Positions 1 to 9,822 of a stretch of 64,000 nucleotides of DNA are shown piece by piece (within the stretch, counting starts at the first letter, position 1; each line of letters begins with the position of its first letter). The notes beneath the pieces were generated by a model that had not been told where the DNA came from, searched no databases, and worked only from the letters and a program-made list of their open reading frames with translations. Both the position numbers and the translations under genes were made by a program. This DNA comes from Auanema rhodensis (taxonomy: Eukaryota > Nematoda > Chromadorea > Rhabditida > Rhabditidae): positions 19,436,476 through 19,500,475 of the forward strand of contig OZ059894.1 in assembly GCA_964057225.1 (NCBI GenBank). Direction: 5' to 3'.

Positions 1-700
1 AAATCGAGGATATAAGTGTGAACTTATATCAGTTGATATCTCGGTGCATTTTTAAGCTAGCGCAAATCTGATAACACAGATCGACGCAGCTTAAAAATCC
101 GCATCGAATGCACTATACTACATTGAGAAACGCTTAATACAAAAATTAGTTATGATCGTTTGAAAAATGATGCATTAGTGTATGTTGAGTTTCCATGTAC
201 ACTCAACATTGCTTCCAAAAACATTTTGACAAAAATTTTTTCGAAAAATTTCAGAATAATTTAGCAAAAAGTAGATGTTTTTAGATTCCATTTTTCAAGG
301 CAAAGACGATGGACAATGTTATTCAACGAAAAAATTAATTCTTCAGGGGGAAATCGAGGATATAAGTGTGAACTTATATCAGTTGATATCTCGGTGCATT
401 TTTAAGCTAGCGCAAATCTGATAACACAGATCGACGCAGCTTAAAAATCCGCATCGAATGCACTATACTCATTGAAAAACGCTTAATACAAAAATTAGTT
501 ATGATCGTTCGAAAAATGATGCATTAGTGTATGTTGAGTTTCCATGTACACTCAACATTGCTTCCAAAAACATTTTGACAAAAATTTTTTCGAAAAATTT
601 CAAAATAATTTAGCAAAAAGTAGATGTTTTTAGATTCCATTTTTTAAGGCAAAGACGATGGACAATGTTATTCAACGAAAAAATTAATTCTTCAGGGTGA
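1..700 (+). repeat. M1-M2: A-B pair with two short (350-bp) monomers
   Basis: M1 ends in cttcaggggg followed directly by aaatcg, instead of the usual gggtgaaaatcg, and is 350 bp long. M2 lost one base at p118-121 (actcattg for actacattg), also 350 bp. Followed by a type C monomer (M3), this pair recurs at 5966-6665. Confidence 0.92.
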
Positions 701-2112
701 AAATCGAGGATATAAGTGTGAACTTATATCAGTTGATATCTCGGTGCATTTTTAAGCTAGCGCAAATCTGATAACACAGATCGACGCAGCTTAAAAATCC
801 GCATCGAATGCACTATACTACATTGAAAAACGCTTAATACAAAAATTAGTTATGATCGTTCGAAAAATGATGCATTAGTGTATGTTGAGTTTCCATGTAC
901 ACTCAACATTGCTTCCAAAAACATTTTGACAAAAATTTTTTCGAAAAATTTCAGAATAATTTAGCAAAAAGTAGATGTTTTTAGATTCCTTTTTTCAAGG
1001 CAAAGACGATGGTCAATGTTATTCAACGAAAAAATCAATTCTTCAGGGTGAAAATCGAGGATATAAGTGTGAACTTATATCAGTTGATATCTCGGTGCAT
1101 TTTTAAGCTAGCGCAAATCTGATAACACAGATCGACGCAGCTTAAAAATCCGCATCGAATGCACTATACTACATTGAAAAACGCTTAATACAAAAATTAG
1201 TTATGATCGTTCGAAAAATGATGCATTAGTGTATGTTGAGTTTCCATGTACACTCAACATTGCTTCCAAAAACATTTTGACAAAAATTTTTTCGAAAAAT
1301 TTCAGAATAATTTAGCAAAAAGTAGATGTTTTTAGATTCCTTTTTTCAAGGCAAAGACGATGGTCAATGTTATTCAACGAAAAAATTAATTCTTCAGGGT
1401 GAAAATCGAGGATATAAGTGTGAACTTATATCAGTTGATATCTCGGTGCATTTTTAAGCTAGCGCAAATCTGATAACACAGATCGACGCAGCTTAAAAAT
1501 CCGCATCGAATGCACTATACTACATTGAGAAACGCTTAATACAAAAATTAGTTATGATCGTTCGAAAAATGATGCATTAGTGTATGTTGAGTTTCCATGT
1601 ACACTCAACATTGCTTCCAAAAACATTTTGACAAAAATTTTTTCGAAAAATTTCAAAATAATTTAGCAAAAAGTAGATGTTTTTAGATTCCATTTTTTAA
1701 GGCAAAGACGATGGACAATGTTATTCAACGAAAAAATTAATTCTTCAGGGTGAAAATCGAGGATATAAGTGTGAACTTATATCAGTTGATATCTCGGTGC
1801 ATTTTTAAGCTAGCGCAAATCTGATAACACAGATCGACGCAGCTTAAAAATCCGCATCGAATGCACTATACTACATTGAGAAACGCTTGATACAAAAATT
1901 AGTTATGATCGTTTGAAAAATGATGCATTAGTGTATGTTGAGTTTCCATGTACACTCAACATTGCTTCCAAAAACATTTTGACAAAAATTTTTTCGAAAA
2001 ATTTCAGAATAATTTAGCAAAAAGTAGATGTTTTTAGATTCCATTTTTCAAGGCAAAGACGATGGACAATGTTATTCAACGAAAAAATTAATTCTTCAGG
2101 GTGAAAATCGAG

Positions 2113-2134
2113 GATATAAGTGTGAACTTATATC
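2113..2134. repeat. Hairpin 1 of the monomer: perfect 9-bp stem, 4-nt loop (p9-p30)
   Basis: gatataagt is followed by the loop gtga and then its exact reverse complement acttatatc. An alternative longer pairing is possible: cgag plus atat (p5-p13, one G bulged) with atatctcg (p36-p43). The element recurs in every monomer. I saw one stem change (M119, near 41411, acatatatc) and two changes in the loop (M87 and M98, gtatgaac). Function is unknown; short dyads are common in centromeric satellites. Confidence 0.9.
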
Positions 2135-2147
2135 AGTTGATATCTCG

Positions 2148-2217
2148 GTGCATTTTTAAGCTAGCGCAAATCTGATAACACAGATCGACGCAGCTTAAAA
2201 ATCCGCATCGAATGCAC
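2148..2217. repeat. Compound 70-nt dyad of the monomer (p44-p113)
   Basis: Nested complementary arms: gtgca (p44-48) with tgcac (p109-113); tttttaagct (p49-58) with agcttaaaaa (p88-97), a perfect 10-bp arm; gcg with cgc; and atctg (p66-70) with cagat (p77-81) around a 6-nt loop. On the 3' side, gcat-cga-atgc (p101-111) can form its own small hairpin that competes with the outer arm, so a three-way or cruciform fold is possible. Block III monomers with A at p56, and those with T at p90, weaken the 10-bp arm, and I see no compensating change. Confidence 0.88.
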
Positions 2218-2285
2218 TATACTACATTGAGAAACGCTTAATACAAAAATTAGTTATGATCGTTTGAAAAATGATGCATTAGTGT

Positions 2286-2313
2286 ATGTTGAGTTTCCAT
2301 GTACACTCAACAT
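2286..2313. repeat. Hairpin 2 of the monomer: perfect 9-bp stem, 10-nt loop (p182-p209)
   Basis: atgttgagt pairs perfectly with actcaacat across the loop ttccatgtac. In the copies I compared, nearby changes fall in the loop (p193 C to T in the V monomers, C to A in M23) or just outside the stem (p181 T to C in the Z monomers, p211 G to A in M28). I noticed no stem substitution. Confidence 0.9.
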
Positions 2314-2340
2314 TGCTTCCAAAAACATTTTGACAAAAAT

Positions 2341-2352
2341 TTTTTCGAAAAA
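2341..2352. repeat. TTTTTCGAAAAA palindrome (p237-p248) within A/T tracts
   Basis: A perfect 12-bp palindrome, extended imperfectly by aaa and ttt on the flanks. It is intact in blocks I, III and IV. It is broken in most of block II by an A to G change at p245 (TTTTTCGAGAAA). Some block IV copies change the left flank (p235 A to C, giving acaaaac before the T run). Confidence 0.85.
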
Positions 2353-3859
2353 TTTCAGAATAATTTAGCAAAAAGTAGATGTTTTTAGATTCCATTTTTC
2401 AAGGCAAAGACGATGGACAATGTTATTCAACGAAAAAATTAATTCTTCAGGGTGAAAATCGAGGATATAAGTGTGAACTTATATCAGTTGATATCTCGGT
2501 GCATTTTTAAGCTAGCGCAAATCTGATAACACAGATCGACGCAGCTTAAAAATCCGCATCGAATGCACTATACTACATTGAAAAACGCTTAATACAAAAA
2601 TTAGTTATGATCGTTCGAAAAATGATGCATTAGTGTATGTTGAGTTTCCATGTACACTCAACATTGCTTCCAAAAACATTTTGACAAAAATTTTTTCGAA
2701 AAATTTCAGAATAATTTAGCAAAAAGTAGATGTTTTTAGATTCCTTTTTTCAAGGCAAAGACGATGGTCAATGTTATTCAACGAAAAAATCAATTCTTCA
2801 GGGTGAAAATCGAGGATATAAGTGTGAACTTATATCAGTTGATATCTCGGTGCATTTTTAAGCTAGCGCAAATCTGATAACACAGATCGACGCAGCTTAA
2901 AAATCCGCATCGAATGCACTATACTACATTGAAAAACGCTTAATACAAAAATTAGTTATGATCGTTCGAAAAATGATGCATTAGTGTATGTTGAGTTTCC
3001 ATGTACACTCAACATTGCTTCCAAAAACATTTTGACAAAAATTTTTTCGAAAAATTTCAGAATAATTTAGCAAAAAGTAGATGTTTTTAGATTCCTTTTT
3101 TCAAGGCAAAGACGATGGTCAATGTTATTCAACGAAAAAATTAATTCTTCAGGGTGAAAATCGAGGATATAAGTGTGAACTTATATCAGTTGATATCTCG
3201 GTGCATTTTTAAGCTAGCGCAAATCTGATAACACAGATCGACGCAGCTTAAAAATCCGCATCGAATGCACTATACTACATTGAAAAACGCTTAATACAAA
3301 AATTAGTTATGATCGTTCGAAAAATGATGCATTAGTGTATGTTGAGTTTCCATGTACACTCAACATTGCTTCCAAAAACATTTTGACAAAAATTTTTTCG
3401 AAAAATTTCAGAATAATTTAGCAAAAAGTAGATGTTTTTAGATTCCTTTTTTCAAGGCAAAGACGATGGTCAATGTTATTCAACGAAAAAATCAATTCTT
3501 CAGGGTGAAAATCGAGGATATAAGTGTGAACTTATATCAGTTGATATCTCGGTGCATTTTTAAGCTAGCGCAAATCTGATAACACAGATCGACGCAGCTT
3601 AAAAATCCGCATCGAATGCACTATACTACATTGAAAAACGCTTAATACAAAAATTAGTTATGATCGTTCGAAAAATGATGCATTAGTGTATGTTGAGTTT
3701 CCATGTACACTCAACATTGCTTCCAAAAACATTTTGACAAAAATTTTTTCGAAAAATTTCAGAATAATTTAGCAAAAAGTAGATGTTTTTAGATTCCTTT
3801 TTTCAAGGCAAAGACGATGGTCAATGTTATTCAACGAAAAAATTAATTCTTCAGGGTGA

Positions 3860-5965
3860 AAATCGAGGATATAAGTGTGAACTTATATCAGTTGATATCT
3901 CGGTGCATTTTTAAGCTAGCGCAAATCTGATAACACAGATCGACGCAGCTTAAAAATCCGCATCGAATGCACTATACTACATTGAGAAACGCTTAATACA
4001 AAAATTAGTTATGATCGTTCGAAAAATGATGCATTAGTGTATGTTGAGTTTCCATGTACACTCAACATTGCTTCCAAAAACATTTTGACAAAAATTTTTT
4101 CGAAAAATTTCAAAATAATTTAGCAAAAAGTAGATGTTTTTAGATTCCATTTTTTAAGGCAAAGACGATGGACAATGTTATTCAACGAAAAAATTAATTC
4201 TTCAGGGTGAAAATCGAGGATATAAGTGTGAACTTATATCAGTTGATATCTCGGTGCATTTTTAAGCTAGCGCAAATCTGATAACACAGATCGACGCAGC
4301 TTAAAAATCCGCATCGAATGCACTATACTACATTGAGAAACGCTTAATACAAAAATTAGTTATGATCGTTTGAAAAATGATGCATTAGTGTATGTTGAGT
4401 TTCCATGTACACTCAACATTGCTTCCAAAAACATTTTGACAAAAATTTTTTCGAAAAATTTCAGAATAATTTAGCAAAAAGTAGATGTTTTTAGATTCCA
4501 TTTTTCAAGGCAAAGACGATGGACAATGTTATTCAACGAAAAAATTAATTCTTCAGGGTGAAAATCGAGGATATAAGTGTGAACTTATATCAGTTGATAT
4601 CTCGGTGCATTTTTAAGCTAGCGCAAATCTGATAACACAGATCGACGCAGCTTAAAAATCCGCATCGAATGCACTATACTACATTGAGAAACGCTTAATA
4701 CAAAAATTAGTTATGATCGTTTGAAAAATGATGCATTAGTGTATGTTGAGTTTCCATGTACACTCAACATTGCTTCCAAAAACATTTTGACAAAAATTTT
4801 TTCGAAAAATTTCAGAATAATTTAGCAAAAAGTAGATGTTTTTAGATTCCATTTTTCAAGGCAAAGACGATGGACAATGTTATTCAACGAAAAAATTAAT
4901 TCTTCAGGGTGAAAATCGAGGATATAAGTGTGAACTTATATCAGTTGATATCTCGGTGCATTTTTAAGCTAGCGCAAATCTGATAACACAGATCGACGCA
5001 GCTTAAAAATCCGCATCGAATGCACTATACTACATTGAAAAACGCTTAATACAAAAATTAGTTATGATCGTTCGAAAAATGATGCATTAGTGTATGTTGA
5101 GTTTCCATGTACACTCAACATTGCTTCCAAAAACATTTTGACAAAAATTTTTTCGAAAAATTTCAGAATAATTTAGCAAAAAGTAGATGTTTTTAGATTC
5201 CTTTTTTCAAGGCAAAGACGATGGTCAATGTTATTCAACGAAAAAATCAATTCTTCAGGGTGAAAATCGAGGATATAAGTGTGAACTTATATCAGTTGAT
5301 ATCTCGGTGCATTTTTAAGCTAGCGCAAATCTGATAACACAGATCGACGCAGCTTAAAAATCCGCATCGAATGCACTATACTACATTGAAAAACGCTTAA
5401 TACAAAAATTAGTTATGATCGTTCGAAAAATGATGCATTAGTGTATGTTGAGTTTCCATGTACACTCAACATTGCTTCCAAAAACATTTTGACAAAAATT
5501 TTTTCGAAAAATTTCAGAATAATTTAGCAAAAAGTAGATGTTTTTAGATTCCTTTTTTCAAGGCAAAGACGATGGTCAATGTTATTCAACGAAAAAATTA
5601 ATTCTTCAGGGTGAAAATCGAGGATATAAGTGTGAACTTATATCAGTTGATATCTCGGTGCATTTTTAAGCTAGCGCAAATCTGATAACACAGATCGACG
5701 CAGCTTAAAAATCCGCATCGAATGCACTATACTACATTGAAAAACGCTTAATACAAAAATTAGTTATGATCGTTCGAAAAATGATGCATTAGTGTATGTT
5801 GAGTTTCCATGTACACTCAACATTGCTTCCAAAAACATTTTGACAAAAATTTTTTCGAAAAATTTCAGAATAATTTAGCAAAAAGTAGATGTTTTTAGAT
5901 TCCTTTTTTCAAGGCAAAGACGATGGTCAATGTTATTCAACGAAAAAATCAATTCTTCAGGGTGA
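3860..5965 (+). repeat. Seven-monomer higher-order unit, copy 2, truncated to six (M12-M17)
   Basis: B' A A C C' C in the same order as 1403-3508. The seventh monomer (C') is missing; M18 instead restarts the A-B-C series found at the window start. Confidence 0.82.
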
Positions 5966-7016
5966 AAATCGAGGATATAAGTGTGAACTTATATCAGTTG
6001 ATATCTCGGTGCATTTTTAAGCTAGCGCAAATCTGATAACACAGATCGACGCAGCTTAAAAATCCGCATCGAATGCACTATACTACATTGAGAAACGCTT
6101 AATACAAAAATTAGTTATGATCGTTTGAAAAATGATGCATTAGTGTATGTTGAGTTTCCATGTACACTCAACATTGCTTCCAAAAACATTTTGACAAAAA
6201 TTTTTTCGAAAAATTTCAGAATAATTTAGCAAAAAGTAGATGTTTTTAGATTCCATTTTTCAAGGCAAAGACGATGGACAATGTTATTCAACGAAAAAAT
6301 TAATTCTTCAGGGGGAAATCGAGGATATAAGTGTGAACTTATATCAGTTGATATCTCGGTGCATTTTTAAGCTAGCGCAAATCTGATAACACAGATCGAC
6401 GCAGCTTAAAAATCCGCATCGAATGCACTATACTCATTGAAAAACGCTTAATACAAAAATTAGTTATGATCGTTCGAAAAATGATGCATTAGTGTATGTT
6501 GAGTTTCCATGTACACTCAACATTGCTTCCAAAAACATTTTGACAAAAATTTTTTCGAAAAATTTCAAAATAATTTAGCAAAAAGTAGATGTTTTTAGAT
6601 TCCATTTTTTAAGGCAAAGACGATGGACAATGTTATTCAACGAAAAAATTAATTCTTCAGGGTGAAAATCGAGGATATAAGTGTGAACTTATATCAGTTG
6701 ATATCTCGGTGCATTTTTAAGCTAGCGCAAATCTGATAACACAGATCGACGCAGCTTAAAAATCCGCATCGAATGCACTATACTACATTGAAAAACGCTT
6801 AATACAAAAATTAGTTATGATCGTTCGAAAAATGATGCATTAGTGTATGTTGAGTTTCCATGTACACTCAACATTGCTTCCAAAAACATTTTGACAAAAA
6901 TTTTTTCGAAAAATTTCAGAATAATTTAGCAAAAAGTAGATGTTTTTAGATTCCTTTTTTCAAGGCAAAGACGATGGTCAATGTTATTCAACGAAAAAAT
7001 CAATTCTTCAGGGTGA
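5966..7016 (+). repeat. M18-M20: repeat of the A-B-C series seen at 1-1051
   Basis: M18 ends in the same rare gggggaaatcg junction as M1 (350 bp). M19 has the same one-base loss in actcattg as M2 (350 bp). M20 matches M3 (tcaatt type C). The offset is 5,965 bp, which is 17 monomers minus the two lost bases, so M1-M17 behaves as one large unit whose next copy begins here. Confidence 0.85.
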
Positions 7017-7717
7017 AAATCGAGGATATAAGTGTGAACTTATATCAGTTGATATCTCGGTGCATTTTTAAGCTAGCGCAAATCTGATAACACAGATCGA
7101 CGCAGCTTAAAAATCCGCATCGAATGCACTATACTATATTGAGAAACGCTTAATACAAAAATTAGTTATGATCGTTTGAAAAATGATGCATTAGTGTATG
7201 TTGAGTTTCCATGTACACTCAACATTGCTTCCAAAAACATTTTGACAAAAATTTTTTCGAAAAATTTCAGAATAATTTAGCAAAAAGTAGATGTTTTTAG
7301 ATTCCATTTTTCAAGGCAAAGACGATGGACAATGATATTCAACGAAAAAATTAATTCTTCAGGGGGAAAATCGAGGATATAAGTGTGAACTTATATCAGT
7401 TGATATCTCGGTGCATTTTTAAGCTAGCGCAAATCTGATAACACAGATCGACGCAGCTTAAAAATCCGCATCGAATGCACTATACTCATTGAAAAACGCT
7501 TAATACAAAAATTAGTTATGATCGTTCGAAAAATGATGCATTAGTGTATGTTGAGTTTCCATGTACACTCAACATTGCTTCCAAAAACATTTTGACAAAA
7601 ATTTTTTCGAAAAATTTCAAAATAATTTAGCAAAAAGTAGATGTTTTTAGATTCCATTTTTTAAGGCAAAGACGATGGACAATGTTATTCAACGAAAAAA
7701 TTAATTCTTCAGGGTGA
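7017..7717 (+). repeat. M21-M22: second-generation A-B pair
   Basis: M21 resembles M18 but has actatattgag and aatgatattc, and its junction reads agggggaaaatcg with the missing A restored, so it is 351 bp. M22 is a B monomer with the one-base actcattg loss (350 bp). The pair is either a diverged duplicate of M18-M19 or a product of conversion. Confidence 0.82.
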
Positions 7718-9472
7718 AAATCGAGGATATAAGTGTGAACTTATATCAGTTGATATCTCGGTGCATTTTTAAGCTAGCGCAAATCTGATAACACAGATCG
7801 ACGCAGCTTAAAAATCCGCATCGAATGCACTATACTACATTGAGAAACGCTTAATACAAAAATTAGTTATGATCGTTTGAAAAATGATGCATTAGTGTAT
7901 GTTGAGTTTACATGTACACTCAACATTGCTTCCAAAAACATTTTGACAAAAATTTTTTCGAAAAATTTCAGAATAATTTAGCAAAAAGTAGACGTTTTTA
8001 GATTCCATTTTTCAAGGCAAAGACGATGGACAATGTTATTCAACGAAAAAATTAATTCTTCAGGGTGAAAATCGAGGATATAAGTGTGAACTTATATCAG
8101 TTGATATCTCGGTGCATTTTTAAGCTAGCGCAAATCTGATAACACAGATCGACGCAGCTTAAAAATCCGCATCGAATGCACTATACTACATTGAAAAACG
8201 CTTAATACAAAAATTAGTTATGATCGTTCGAAAAATGATGCATTAGTGTATGTTGAGTTTCCATGTACACTCAACATTGCTTCCAAAAACATTTTGACAA
8301 AAATTTTTTCGAAAAATTTCAAAATAATTTAGCAAAAAGTAGATGTTTTTAGATTCCATTTTTCAAGGCAAAGACGATGGACAATGTTATTCAACGAAAA
8401 AATTAATTCTTCAGGGTGAAAATCGAGGATATAAGTGTGAACTTATATCAGTTGATATCTCGGTGCATTTTTAAGCTAGCGCAAATCTGATAACACAGAT
8501 CGACGCAGCTTAAAAATCCGCATCGAATGCACTATACTACATTGAAAAACGCTTAATACAAAAATTAGTTATGATCGTTCGAAAAATGATGCATTAGTGT
8601 ATGTTGAGTTTCCATGTACACTCAACATTGCTTCCAAAAACATTTTGACAAAAATTTTTTCGAAAAATTTCAGAATAATTTAGCAAAAAGTAGATGTTTT
8701 TAGATTCCTTCTTTCAAGGCAAAGACGATGGTCAATGTTATTCAACGAAAAAATCAATTCTTCAGGGTGAAAATCGAGGATATAAGTGTGAACTTATATC
8801 AGTTGATATCTCGGTGCATTTTTAAGCTAGCGCAAATCTGATAACACAGATCGACGCAGCTTAAAAATCCGCATCGAATGCACTATACTACATTGAGAAA
8901 CGCTTAATACAAAAAATAGTTATGATCGTTTGAAAAATGATGCATTAGTGTATGTTGAGTTTCCATGTACACTCAACATTGCTTCCAAAAACATTTTGAC
9001 AAAAATTTTTTCGAAAAATTTCAGAATAATTTAGCAAAAAGTAGATGTTTTTAGATTCCATTTTTCAAGGCAAAGACGATGGACAATGTTATTCAACGAA
9101 AAAATTAATTCTTCAGGGTGAAAATCGAGGATATAAGTGTGAACTTATATCAGTTGATATCTCGGTGCATTTTTAAGCTAGCGCAAATCTGATAACACAG
9201 ATCGACGCAGCTTAAAAAACCGCATCGAATGCACTATACTACATTGAGAAACGCTTAATACAAAAATTAGTTATGATCGTTTGAAAAATGATGCATTAGT
9301 GTATGTTGAGTTTCCATGTACACTCAACATTGCTTCCAAAAACATTTTGACAAAAATTTTTTCGAAAAATTTCAGAATAATTTAGCAAAAAGTAGATGTT
9401 TTTAGATTCCATTTTTCAAGGCAAAGACGATGGACAATGTTATTCAACGAAAAAATTAATTCTTCAGGGTGA

Positions 9473-9822
9473 AAATCGAGGATATAAGTGTGAACTTATA
9501 TCAGTTGATATCTCGGTGCATTTTTAAGCTAGCGCAAATCTGATAACACAGATCGACGCAGCTTAAAAATCCGCATCGAATGCACTATACTCATTGAAAA
9601 ACGCTTAATACAAAAATTAGTTATGATCGTTCGAAAAATGATGCATTAGTGTATGTTGAGTTTCCATGTACACTCAACATTACTTCCAAAAACATTTTGA
9701 CAAAAATTTTTTCGAAAAATTTCAAAATAATTTAGCAAAAAGTAGATGTTTTTAGATTCCATTTTTTAAGGCAAAGACGATGGACAATGTTATTCAACGA
9801 AAAAATTAATTCTTCAGGGTGA
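9473..9822 (+). repeat. M28: isolated 350-bp type B monomer
   Basis: It has the actcattg one-base loss, C at p161, caaaata and ccattttttaagg, plus a private G to A just after hairpin 2 (cattacttcc). It is the last ttttttaagg type B copy before block II. Confidence 0.88.

Larger units (their letters stand above)
2105..2455 (+). repeat. Type monomer M7 (type A), used as the p1-p351 coordinate frame
   Basis: This is a full 351-bp copy with no private change that I noticed. Order of elements: hairpin 1 (p9-p30); compound dyad (p44-p113); A-rich linker with atgatcg at p152-p158; hairpin 2 (p182-p209); A/T tracts from p217 to p295, including the TTTTTCGAAAAA palindrome (p237-p248); then gcaaagacgatgg (p300-p312) and cttcagggtga (p341-p351) leading into the next copy. 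Hand-counted composition is 53 C and 58 G in 351 bases. Main allelic positions across the window: p37, p56, p71, p81, p99, p114-115, p127, p130, p134, p161, p174, p181, p193, p235, p245, p253-254, p290, p295-296, p305, p313 and p336-337. Confidence 0.95.
1403..3859 (+). repeat. Seven-monomer higher-order unit, copy 1 (M5-M11, 2,457 bp)
   Basis: The order of types is B', A, A, C(ttaatt follows tcaatt), with C copies alternating tcaatt and ttaatt at p335-340: B' A A C C' C C'. B' is a full-length B with gagaaac. M6 carries the private gcttgatac. The next copy starts exactly 7 x 351 = 2,457 bp downstream. Confidence 0.82.

Noticed and set aside
2148-2217. Rho-independent terminator, riboswitch or attenuator
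   Set aside because: The dyads recur in every monomer with no gene nearby, and the AT-rich setting produces T runs by chance. Nothing else in the window looks bacterial.
2341-2361. CENP-B box
   Set aside because: ttcgaaaaatttcag matches the TTCG and the central A of the consensus but not the CGGG end. No other site in the monomer, on either strand, fits better.
2105-2455. The 351-bp monomer as an old dimer of about 175 bp
   Set aside because: I compared the two halves by eye and found only short chance matches (for example acattg twice), no alignable half-repeat.
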